In this document: positions 1-11,506 of the stretch, piece after piece | How positions within the stretch are numbered: the stretch's first letter is position 1 | How the letters are laid out: each line of letters starts with the position of its first letter | NCBI RefSeq assembly: GCF_035582795.1 | Contig: NC_134366.1 | Span: forward strand, 29,373,661-29,437,660 | DNA length: 64,000 nucleotides | Source of the DNA: Mycteria americana | Taxonomy: Eukaryota > Chordata > Aves > Ciconiiformes > Ciconiidae | Reading direction: 5' to 3' | Position numbers and translations under genes: made by a program | The notes under the pieces: generated by a model | Database searches by the model: none | The model's input: only the letters and a program-made list of their open reading frames with translations | What the model was told of the DNA's origin: nothing

Positions 1-2747
1 GATTCTGGGTTTTAGTCTTTTGTGTCATACTGAATTTCTCAGGACAAGTTAGAATGTAGAAATAATTTTCCATATCTCTAAAATCTACTGTAACCAATGC
101 AGGGAGTCCTCTGATGGGGGAAGGATAGGCATAGAATGCTTAGACAAGAAAAAAGATCTGTCTGTATGATCCAGAAATCCTATTTAATGAATTTGGGAAT
201 CTGATTATTAAAATTGTTCGAGGAAACTTTTAGAAACTGTGGTGGGACCCTTTAAGAAAGTGCTGTCTTCATGTCCTACTCATTCATTTTGAAACCAGCC
301 AGCCAGTTTTAGCAAAAAAGAAGAACAAGCAGTCATCTTTACTGTCATGAAAGATCTACCTAAAAAGCTCTTAATCCTGGTGCCTTGAAAGGTAGCACTT
401 CCTGGTGCACTTCCAAGGTGCCTTCCTTTCACAATACTGTGCCTTGAAAGTCTTTCTGTTTTGAAACCATAATTTCCATTCAGGAGATTTTTGGTAGCAT
501 GCTTTGTAGTTAGTGTATTTCTTAACCCCTCTCTCATAAAACATATATCCATACCAAACTTTGCAAATACCCTTATGAATAGAGAATTTAGAATATTTAA
601 ACATTCACAAACAAACCTTGTCACTAGTTACAGAAAAGAGAAACAAACTTGTTCTATAAATATTTGAGCTCCAAGCATTTGGCAGTAAAATTGCTTTCCT
701 AGTGAGCTCAAGTAAGTGTTTAGGTTATTTGACCTGTTGGCTGCCACCCTTTGCCTCATTCAGAAACAAAGACCAGGGAGGGAGGAAAAAAAAAAAAAGT
801 AGTTTTACCTTTTCAGCATGATCAGATGTAACAGAGAGGAAAGGCGGTACTGTTGACATTACAAGGTGAAGAATTATTTCAAAGGGATAAGGGCAGGGAA
901 GCTTCACGGTTTGGATTTGTGTGGATGTTTTCTAACCAGGAATTATATTAGCTGTCTTTTTATTCAAATTATGCAAAAATCAAGCGTTTAGCAGTGTTTA
1001 AGTTGAGTTGAGAAACATGTGTCTTGACTACTCGGGACTATATGCATATGTAAAATGTAATACGCGTAGTGATTGGCATAGCGAGTTCCAGCTTTTTTAA
1101 AATAAAATGTTCACTAGGGGGGCTTGTAGATGATCACAAAATAGTGAGTTGAGTTATGTTTTGGTTGTGTGGGGTGGTTTGTTGTTTGAGCTTTATGTAG
1201 TTTGAAGTATATCTAATTTCAAGAACTACGGATGAGTTCCAAGTCGTTGATAGGATGCATACATGGCAAATTAAGTTAAATTAAATTAAAACCTTGCTCT
1301 TTGCCCAAGTACCAGCACAAGTACTTCCAGTACTTCATGTTTGTTGGCTAAGTAACAGTTTAGCTCATGGGAGTTTATATAGTTTACAGTAGCTAAAAAT
1401 AGTAACACTAGGTAGTTTAGCAGAGTGGAAGATGGTAACAAAATAGATAAAAACAAGATAATGAAAATCAATAAACCAATTTTTTTGTATGAGCATGTTT
1501 CATTGGAGAATAAATTCTCTCTTGTTTTACTTCTAAACTCATGAACAATACTGTCAGTATAACTTATATTGTAGGTGGAAAAGTTATTTCTCTTTCAAGG
1601 GTACTTTCTGTCCCTAATTAAACATTAATTTAAAATCCAAATTTTGTGCAGTTTCGTGAAGGTGGTGATTATGGCTGTTCCAAGTTTCTTAGAATTCTTG
1701 TATTTAAAAAAAGAGAGTCAGATTCTGGTCTTCATCACGATCAGAGGAACCTTCAGTGAATTTTATTCCAAGTCCTTGTTTCCCACTTAAGTTCTTTGAA
1801 CCTGTATAGTGCTCATGAATAAAATATTTCTTCTTTCTCTAAAACTAAACCAGGATTTAAAAAAAAGAATTCAATAATATCTTATTATTTAAATAGAGGA
1901 AACAGAATTTTGTTTGTTTTAGTTTCTGTTGCATCTTGGAGAATAGTAACTGTAGTTCATATTTCTGTGTCTCTCTTACCCACCTTAAGTGTTTTGACTG
2001 AAAACACTGGAGAGAAGTGAGGTTGTTATCTTTGTTTTTGGAAAAACACACTATGACACTATGTGTTGTGACATTTACACAATTCCAGATTTCTAAGAAT
2101 TCTCCATGTGTTTATGCTCATGTGTGTATGTGTGCATATGCATACAACTAACTGATCTTTAAGGAGCAGCAGGTTTTAGATCATCAGAGATATGCCACTT
2201 TATTTAGTAGTGTTTTAAGTATTTCAGAAATGCAGGGAAACTTACCGTTATAGGAAGTTATTATACGTGTTGATATACTTTGTGATCCCCTTCCCAACTT
2301 CCTCCACTGTCCTTTTCAGTAAAATCTGAAATTTTCATTAAGGCCATTTAAAACTCAGTATAGTTTCCTTTCCCATTTTTTCCATCTCTGTTGGGAGCAC
2401 TGATGGAGCAATTTTGTATACTTCTCCTTCATTCTATACATGTAAGTATTTCCCCCTTCCTAGTGTAAGGAATAATTCAGTGTTGAAATGGTTATGCCTA
2501 ACCTCAGAATCTTCAGAAACATTTGCATAATCGTCATAGTTGATTAATATAATTATTTGGCAGTAGCTAAATCATTTAAAATATTTCTATAAAATTAAAA
2601 AGAAGAGGAGATCAGGGATAAACATATGATGTTGATGTCATGACAAAGATATTGCCAGTTAAAGTTCGTCTATGTAACCTTTCTCGATGTAAATAATACA
2701 AAGAAAAGAACAAATGACCAAGTGGAATATGATTCAGTGATTTCCTG

Positions 2748-2768
2748 CACACACACACACACACACAC
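2748..2768. repeat. (CA)n microsatellite
   Basis: An uninterrupted run of about ten CA dinucleotides in a GLCCI1 intron. It is likely to vary in length between individuals. Confidence 0.95.
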
Positions 2769-5751
2769 CCCAGCTGACTTCTTAAACTGGATTCCAATAT
2801 GCCTGGGTATACCTTTTTCATTGTATATGGCAATTATGTATCACACAAATGGAAATGAAGAAAGTTTGCAAAATGCCTTTCAGAATTTTTACTTCTCTCT
2901 AATCTAAAGAGTAATGCAGAGTTATTACACTGGAATGCTTGGCTAAAATATGTTTTTGTTCTTCTTGTGTGTGGGTCAAGGCTTTAATGTAGTTACCACT
3001 CATTAGTCACCTGAGTAATGTTTTGTTTTCTTTCGGGTAGAAATTTTGTTGCTTAAAAATTAACAGCATAAACCAGGAAGCTCAATGACATGAAGCTTTT
3101 TTATTGGTGTATTAGTTATCGTTGCTTTCATGGGATATTTTAATGATGTACTTTGGGGGGAAGGGACAAGGAGGAAGAGATGTGTCATATAACTACGAAT
3201 GTATCATTCTAACTTTTCTTAACCTGTCTGATGTTTAAGAGGAGCCATCACCTATAGTCAAATTAACTTCTAACTCTTTAGGCCGTTTCTTTCTGTAAAA
3301 TTTCCAGAGGGCCTTTGAATGCTTTAGAAACATCTGAAGACTCATCAGACTTTATCTTCTAGTGCTGCTGTTGTGTTTCTTTTGAACACAAAAGAAGTGG
3401 AAGTTCTTCAAGAACATTATTGCTTCCCCTGTAAAACCTAGACGTGTGTTCTTAATCTTTGCACCCATCCCCCAATGTAGTTCATCTGGAATGCAGGCTA
3501 GATACAGTAATTAGAGCAAAGGGCTGGCAATAAAATGTGAGATCTTTAGAGTAATTCAGTCTTATTTTAGGTTTAGGTAGGTTGGTACTCCATGCAGTCA
3601 TTCTGATCTAAATGAAGTGGAAAGAATGTAGGTGTATATCCCTGACATGGGTGGAAAAGCAAGGCAGAATTACCAAATGCGTTGAAAGAAACGCTGATCT
3701 CTACAAGGTTGGGTGAGTTAGAACAATGGTAATTGTGATTTACATTAAGACTGAAGAGAGCAACCAGATGTGGTGTTCTCAGCACGTCCTATCCCATGCG
3801 CATGCTTTAAGCATTGTGTCAACTGAAATTGGGACCATGAACCTGCAGATTTTGAAATATCAGAGATATTCCTCTTGAAGCTGCAGCATGCATTACTTAA
3901 TGTTTTCAAGGTTCTCCTCCTAAAATGTTTTAAATCTTAGTTTCTGAATATAGATTTACAGGAATAATCTTTCAGTTTCATGAAGTTCAGTTTATACTGA
4001 AGTGATGCTGTAAATTTGTTTCAGCTCTGAAATATTACCAGTTTCAGAGATATTGCCTATGACCTCTCTTACTGTGCTTCTGACTTGAGGTGCAGCAACT
4101 TTGGTTTTGTTTATTGTGATGCAGAATTTTTTCTTCAAATACGGTTTTGAGTTACTTTTTTACTTCAATCATTTTTTTAACGTTTAACACATGGGAAGTA
4201 CACTTGCAGCTTCAAATGAAGGCTTCCATGAATAAGCCTGTTTTGTAGAAGTCATAAATAAAGATGGGAAAACCATTTTCATGAAATGTGGCATATCAAG
4301 GGTGCTGTACACCCCCATCTTATTTGTGATGTAAATTACAACATTCAAGTGAGATATGAGATGCTCATACATGAGCTAAACTTACAAAAGCAGAATTTCT
4401 GTTTGAATGGAACAAGTGTGGGGTTCTTCGGGTTTTTTTTTAAAAAGCTTTTGCGTGAATATAAGGATTTTAGGTTACAACCCCCAAACTTGTCTTCATA
4501 TAATGTGGATTACAATATATTATAAGCAGCAATTTCTAGGGCTTGAAGAAGACTGGCTTGCTATAATATTCTGGTAACTGCTTATGTTGTGTTATTTTTT
4601 AACCTTTTTTCCTTTTTCCATCTGAATATAAATAGCATATTAATATAACATTGCCTGACTTCAGTACTGTGCTAGGAACATCATACAGTATTTGTAATCT
4701 AATACTGCAAATAAAATTGAGGGACACAGATAGTCTGCCCCCTGTATACTGATACTTGTATGTATATTTTGACAGGTTGTGACTTGACTCAATTTGCTAG
4801 AGATTGAAAGCAACTTTGTAATCCTTGTCTCAAGGGAGATAGTGTTTGAGTAGAAGAGAGTGTGAAAGCGTATTTGAGAAAGTACAAAATTTAGTATTAA
4901 GTGAATGGGTGTTTTGTATTTGTTGGTTTTGATTTCTGATTAAATCAACTGCAATATAAGGATTCCCACCTCTCTCTACTAAGTCACCAGTGTTGTTGAT
5001 GAAGTTGTTTAGGGTGTTGCTATTAGTTTGTTTTTATTCTTGGTATCTGGATCAATATCTGTGCTTATTAAAAAACACAGGCAAGTTCTTGCTTTCTACA
5101 TTTTTTGTTTTGTTTTGTTTTTTAACAGTTTACTTCTCTTTGTTGAGAAACTCACTTTGGCTTTTTAGATACTCAGTGTCTTTTCTGTTCTATTTATTAA
5201 GCTGTAGTTGAGAGGCTATGAGTGGTAGTGGTCCAGCTTGTAGTGGTCCTTGGTACACCCTCCTGCACTACAGGGAAATATTTAAGCACCTGAAACGCCT
5301 CTTTCTACTTTGTCCTGGAGTTGTTCCCCAAACCATGGAGCAGTGTTGTATTCAGAACACACTCTTTGGAAGTTAAATTTTCAAAGAATTCCCTTTGCAT
5401 TGATGTTTTTCTGGTTTTGTATGAGGGTATGGTTCCAGCTGTACTTGGGATATAGTAAAATAGTTTAAGAAGAGAGTAATTTAAATTGGAAAGTAAATTG
5501 TAGTAGACTGTGAAAGCCCATGATTTTGAAAAAGGAGCAAATTTTCCCCCCATTTTCTCAGTAATCTGCAAGCCACTTCTGTGTTTAAAAAGTTTAAAAG
5601 CAATATAATGTCTTTCACACAAATTTCAGGGAGGTGGTAAGTACCCAACCTGCGAGAAGAAGTAATTATTTAGAACATGGCTCCACTAAAACGCGGGTGA
5701 GCGCATGCCCGCGCAGGTAGCGCACGTGTGGCAGAGGCTCTGCTTTGGGTG

Positions 5752-5788
5752 ACGAGAGTCATGGGTTGCCTGGCTGAGGGACTCTCGT
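5752..5788. repeat. Inverted repeat, 9-bp perfect arms
   Basis: ACGAGAGTC at 5752-5760 is the exact reverse complement of GACTCTCGT at 5780-5788, with a 19-nt loop. It follows a CpG-rich patch (about 5690-5732) that is unusual for this AT-rich intron. Confidence 0.8.
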
Positions 5789-6375
5789 GTTTCCCTCATA
5801 GTTTTAAGTAGCTGTTTTAACTCTTCACTCTTGTTAATTTTTTTTTTTTTCATAACCACATTATCTTCTGGCTTCTTCCCCAGACCCACACAAAGAGAGT
5901 CATATAATAAATACACAGAACCCTAACTTTTTATAAAGACTTGGTTTTTCTTTCCTGGGAACATGCAGCAAAAACTTCGTTACTGATTTTTTTTCCATTT
6001 TGCTTTCTAATCGCCCACACAGCTTGCTGGGCCTTCGGTGGAAGAATTCCTGGTGGTGTAAAAATAACGGAGAAAACCCCACCAAAAACATGGAAAGTGC
6101 AAGGCTGGCAGAAAACACAAGTGGGATACGTAGGCCTGGGCACACAAAGTGACTTAGCACGTTAAATATTAGCACTGACCAGTTAGGTGCTGGGCTGTAG
6201 GCCATATAATACTATGGCAGTGCAGTGATTATAAAGGTATAGCCTGTGCTCTGAAACTACAGTTCAGTGCTTAATGGTGCCCGGCCTGGCCTGGCGTGCT
6301 TGGCTGGCGTGGCCTGGCCCCGGAGGGCCGCTTCCACCTCCCTTCCCAGGGCAGCGAGGGTGAGGAGCTGCAGAC

Positions 6376-6687
6376 ATGGTTTTTGCGGTGTTCTCGAAGG
6401 TGATGCCCGGCCTCCTTCCTGAGCAGAACAGTTTCCGCTACGTGTGTCAGAAGTTTCTAGACCCTAGAGAGGAAGCAAGAGTAAGGAAAGCTGTGGAGGA
6501 ACGGGGTTTCCATGCACGAGAAGGGAGTCCTGCAGGAAGGTGGATCCCAGATCCTACATGTCCTGCTGGGCTGAGGTCCTCTCTCCCTTGGAGAAGTATT
6601 AGCAGTGGTCCCCTCCCTGAAAAACCTCACTGCCAAATTCTCATTGTTTTCAGTGGTATAGTTTTATTTCTTGTGGCCTTATTGTGA
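6376..6687 (+). CDS. Hypothetical small ORF, 103 aa, C-terminal hydrophobic segment
   Basis: I do not recognise this ORF and am not convinced it is expressed. It starts with ATG in a favourable context (G at -3, G at +4), 10-100 bases after a GC-rich stretch with repeated GGCCTGGC-type units. The middle is charged, with DPREEARVRKAVEER at about residues 29-43. The last 16 residues (ILIVFSGIVLFLVALL) are continuously hydrophobic, which would suit a tail-anchored membrane protein if translated. It lies on the sense strand of a GLCCI1 intron, so it could be an intronic accident, part of an alternative first exon, or repeat-derived. No splice sites were assigned. Confidence 0.12.
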   Translation: MVFAVFSKVMPGLLPEQNSFRYVCQKFLDPREEARVRKAVEERGFHAREGSPAGRWIPDPTCPAGLRSSLPWRSISSGPLPEKPHCQILIVFSGIVLFLVALL

Positions 6688-7573
6688 AAGATTTATCTAA
6701 TACCAGTAGGAATGGTTAAAAAAAAAACCCACCTTTTTTTTTTTTTTCTTTTCACAAAGTTATATATGTGCCTGTAGCCCTGAGTTTTATATGGTTCATA
6801 CCCCAAACTGTCCCTGGATTTTAGGTGTCCCCATTGCTGCTCTGGCAGCTGGTGACTCTCGTGTTCAGAAATGCTGGTGGATACCCTCAATTTTCATAAT
6901 AGTCTTGTGGTGAATAAGCACAGGAGTTGGGAGTTCTGGCTTCTAGACCCTTTGCAATCTTTGGGGTTTAACTTTATAGCTCCTACGTCCAAGGGCAATC
7001 CCCAAACTTCTGGGCTTGCAGACAAGGCTGGAGAAGGCCTGCTCTTCACTGTTCTGCTCAGGTAGGTTGGTGCCAAAAATGATAAAAGGTGTATCAAACT
7101 CTGTGTCAAGTCAGAGTTAGCAAGAAGGAATTGATTATGTGGTCCAGTAGTTAAGGAAGACAGGTGGGAGAAGTGAATCCTGGCTCTTGGTCTCTGAGTT
7201 AGTTTGTGTGTTTTTTTTAATCTTGTGGTTTTCTAAACTGTCCACTGATTGAAAACTAGAAATGGATGCCAAAGCGCAGATGGGAGTAGCCAGGTACAGT
7301 TTCTTTGTTATTGTCAGGCCTCTGATTCCTTCTTCAGTAATGTGCACTGTCCTCATCCTTTGTAAATGCAAGTTTACAAAGCCTTAGTTTTCTATATTGT
7401 TTTTTTTACATATTGAGACTATTACTGGTGCATATCAGATTTTGAAATTTATTCTTCGTGTTTAATGCCTGAACTCTGACACTGCAGAAGGAGTAAAGCA
7501 ATAATTTGTGCCAAAAGTTTTTCTTACCTGGAGAATTCAGTACAGTATATTTTCTTTTTTTTTTTCCTTCTAG

Positions 7574-7714
<141 letters not shown>

Positions 7715-8620
7715 TAAAATCCCTATCTGGAGTCCAGGAAGCTGCACCCTTTCCCTCCCCTCTGTTGCTTTTGAAACAGGTTTTACCTCCAACGTAAGAA
7801 TTGTTTCAAGAGTGGTTGTTATTTTATGCCTGTTGGATTTCCTCTCTTCCTACTACACAGTGTAGGCTGTGAAGGAGTGGCCAGAGTGAGTGCTGAGGAA
7901 CCAGCTTGTTGTTCCTTACTAATTTTTCTGTTCAGAGTTACCTTAGCTAGCTTTCTGTTCTTTAACACTGCTCTCCTGAAAGATGCAACTTGTAAGTTGG
8001 TATGTTAGCATATTCTTGTTTAGAAATGTTGTTCAAGTTTAAGGGTGGATATAGAGAGGACATCACTTTCACAAATGAAAAAGGAGGGTAAGTGTTGATA
8101 CAGTAATGGTATGATTACTTGAAATGCTCTTTAATCATATGTATTTTGCAGTAGACTACAATTGCAACTAGAAAGAACCCACCAAAAGTGAAGTGGATTT
8201 GCATAATGAGAAAGTAGATACAGTAAAATGATCTCCAGCTCAGCTGAAATGACAATATTTCCGTTTTTGTCCCCGTAAACTCCGTTCTGTCCAGAGTTCA
8301 TATAACTGTAGACATGGGGTGTGTGGAAAGGAGTTGTTTCTATCCAAATTTTGCAATGGTTGTTCACCCCAAAACCTGCCCTTGTCTTCTCCAGCTTACA
8401 GTTCTTTCGCTTCCTCTGTTTTCCTTTCTCCAGCTTCTCAAACCAATTTCCTTGCCTTTTCTAGTTCCCTGGGTTCATAGTCCCAGTGTCATTCTGTGTG
8501 CATTATCCAGCCAATTCTCGTCTATCTTCCCTTACTTGAGCTTTTGCTCAGTTACCTTCCAGCTCCTTGTCTGTTCTGTCTCTCCATTATTTGGCTTCTA
8601 TTTTATCCCTTTCTTTTTTC

Positions 8621-8660
8621 TGTCCCTCATTTGTAAGTCCTGTCCCTCATCTGTAAGTCA
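8621..8660. repeat. 20-bp tandem duplication
   Basis: Two adjacent 20-bp units beginning TGTCCCTCAT at 8621 and 8641 differ at two positions. A third partial unit (TCTGTAAG) follows and runs into the palindrome at 8667. Confidence 0.9.
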
Positions 8661-8666
8661 TCTGTA

Positions 8667-8694
8667 AGACAGAGAAGCTGGAGCTTCTCTGTCT
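8667..8694. repeat. Perfect palindrome, 13-bp arms, 2-nt spacer
   Basis: AGACAGAGAAGCT (8667-8679) and AGCTTCTCTGTCT (8682-8694) are exact reverse complements separated by GG. The geometry suits a cruciform or snap-back duplication rather than a microRNA precursor, because the loop is too short. Confidence 0.92.
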
Positions 8695-11441
8695 GGCTAC
8701 TTAATGCCTGTGTGCTGGGTGTTAAGAGTTTGTTCAATACCAACAGTATCTGTGCACACAGTTTCTTTGTGCCACAGTAATTGGCAGTTTCTGGAAGGAG
8801 TTGTTCTCTGGGGCAGTTCTGTTCAAACTGTAAAGCCCAGTAGAGACAGAATTACTAGCAAATGTAGCTACCAGTTCCAAACATCTTTCTCGAACACGTG
8901 CAAACTGAAATTTTTGCTAAAGCTTTGCCAAATGTAAAGGTATTTCCAAGGGAATAGAGGGGCACATTCCCAGCATAAAGGACCCCCAGACAAATGTTTG
9001 GCTTTTTTCTTCCAAAGCATTGGACAACAGAGCTTCCCAAGTAAAAAGCTACGATAATGTGTTTTAGCACATAAAATGGTAAAATGATTTCCACCCCCCT
9101 TTAATTTTAATCTCATTTTTAAAACAACTCTAATACTTGTACTGAAATCTTTGATGGGAAGGGGATGGGAGAGATGAATGTTGCATGGTAGGCTTCAGAG
9201 GAAATTTGACAAAGCTATAGGCAGCTGAAAGCAAGAGCTTAAGTAATGGAAATAAAAGTATCACCTCTGCTGGGCAACTGCATTTGCTATGAGTAACACA
9301 GGTAACAGTAGTTCTGCTCAGCATTTTGAATTGTTTCCCATAGCATTTGGCAGTAAACAAGTAGATAGCTGTTTACAATTTCCTTGGCTTGTCTTAGCAG
9401 TTTGGATTCATGTTTTCTTGTTCCAACAATTAATGGAATGATTTCTAGCATGTATTTTTTATTATGTTGATACTGTAAACTAGTCAAATACTTGTATGCA
9501 TAATTTTACTTGGTTTTGACAAAAGAAGATTGAATGTGCTTTTAAGTTTAAAAAAATTGTTTTTTCCTTGGTTAGTTTGAGAGCTATTACAATTAAATGC
9601 ATTTATTTAACACAACTGGGAGCTCTTTTTAAAAGGTTTACATTTAAAAAACCTAAAAATGAGTGTATAGACTTAAGATCCCAAGCAAGCAAATGAATTC
9701 TGTATTACCACATAAAAAAATTTTCACTTTGGGTATTTGAAAATTATTTTGCCCTTGAATTGAAATAGGTGGGTGTCAGGATTGAATCTGTCTAGCAGTG
9801 AAATAGGCAATTCTTGCTTTCTTGTGGTGGGTCTATTAAAAAAATGTATAACTCTGCAGCTCTCAATGTGAACTTTGTAATGATAGAGTGTACCTTTTTT
9901 ATCACCTCCTAACAAGATTTACTTTTTTTTTTTAATTATGAAGGGATCTACTGCTTGTTTTTATGAAGTCTTGAATATAACTTGTTGTAAGATAATGCCA
10001 GACTGCTTTAAAATTATTTTAATAGATACACATCTTGATTGGGAGATAAAGATTGCAATCAGAGTCTTTGTACTGGACACAAACCAAGTAGTGGTTTGAA
10101 CCACTGGTATTTTTTCCCCTTTCAACCTGAATAGTTAGTTTGAAATTCTGTCGAATAGGGACAATTTTAGTTATAGCTTACCCTGAACGGGAATTTACCC
10201 AGAACTGGAAAAAACTGGGATTTAAAACAAATAGTTTTCAGTTTGTGTAGTTTTTTAAAGATGTATTTCAGACAGGTGATTTTTCACTTCCCTTAAGCAC
10301 CTCTGTATGCTGTATCTGTTACACTGACACCAGCAACCCCCCATTGGAAGGTGCCTTTTGCTCTAACAGAGTACTTGAAAAGGACTTTGGAATAAAAGAG
10401 AATCCAATATGAGAGCTTGCACTTTTTATGTACTTTCATATACCAATCGAAAGATTGTATTCAAAGGTTAAGGGTAAATTTCTAATGCTTGTTTTACTCT
10501 TGACCTACTGGTTAACTTGTTTATTAACAAATGGTTCATGAATGAGTTAGAGCTCCCTCTTATTAAGAAGGAGTTCGTGGCTTGTTCAGCAATAGGAAGT
10601 TACTATGTCGTGTAGCCTGATTTGTAGAAATGTAGCCTATTAGCTGGTAAATATTAATGAGCATTTGGACAGGAATGATGAGACGTGACATGTTCCTTTA
10701 TATTAGTAGTCTGCATCTAGCTTTCTTCAAATGAAAAATTATCAGGATACTCAGATTATGCCAGTGTTTTAAAGAACCAACCTAATTTGCTTATTTCTCA
10801 GGTTTGTGCCATCAGTTGTATTAGACTGCATGCATATTACAAGTGGTATAGACAAGATTCATGTTTATTTCAAGTACACTTCTAGCTGTAAAAATATTAA
10901 TCCAGCAAAAAATACAGGGTTTTTTCCTAACTTCTTGTTTGTTTAATAATCTTTGATGGTCATCTTATAGTTGGCTGTATGACAGTAAACCATCAAGGCC
11001 GAACTGCAAATTTGTGTCCTGAATGACCTGATGTAGGTATATTACTGTTATGATGCACTGATCTTTGTGGGTTTTTTGGGTTTTTTCTGTTGGTGTTTTT
11101 TTTATAAATAACTGTAAAATACATCAAGAAAAGTCTCTTTCTGGTATATCAACAATATTGCAGGGAACAATCACTGGAAGAGGAAAGGCTGAAGACTTTC
11201 TTAATTTTTTTGATATGTGCACAGATGTGTGCTTTGTGCTCCCCCCCATACAGTCACATGAGAGTACTTGCCAAATGTGAACTAAAAACTATAATGTGAA
11301 ATTTACTACCATATATGTTTACACCTCGTAAAGTAGCAAGAAGATTTTAAATAATTGTATCTGAACATTGGAAGTAGGGTTCAAATTGTGTTTATTCCTT
11401 GAGGAATTCCTTGATTTTTTTTTTTTTTATTTTATTTTCAG

Positions 11442-11506
11442 CTGCATCCTCTAAGAAAATGCCTGTATTGTATAATGAGAACTTTCTGCCCATCTTCAAG
11501 CTACAG
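11442..11506 (+). other. Exon-like segment, 65 bp (doubtful)
   Basis: A long T-rich tract ending TTTTCAG precedes this segment and GTAGAC follows it. The frame starting two bases in reads ASSKKMPVLYNENFLPIFKL then Q. The phases (1 in, 0 out) do not fit the flanking phase-0 GLCCI1 exons, so inclusion would shift the frame. It is either chance or an unproductive cryptic exon. Confidence 0.12.

Larger units (their letters stand above)
1..7573 (+). other. GLCCI1: GLCCI1 intron, 5' end outside window
   Basis: AT-rich intronic DNA upstream of the first GLCCI1 exon in the window. I looked for the preceding exon of the family and did not find it, so it is probably further upstream. The interval holds a CA microsatellite (2748-2768), a CpG-rich patch with a hairpin (about 5690-5790), and a GC-rich stretch (about 6270-6370) followed by a 103-codon ATG ORF (6376-6687). 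Nothing else was recognised. Confidence 0.75.

Noticed and set aside
5941..6165. Overlapping plus and minus ORFs of 70-100 codons at 5.9-6.2 kb
   Set aside because: Three mutually overlapping frames on two strands, none with a domain or junctions fitting GLCCI1.
8667..8694. microRNA precursor
   Set aside because: The arms are perfect but only 13 bp long with a 2-nt spacer, unlike a Drosha/Dicer substrate.
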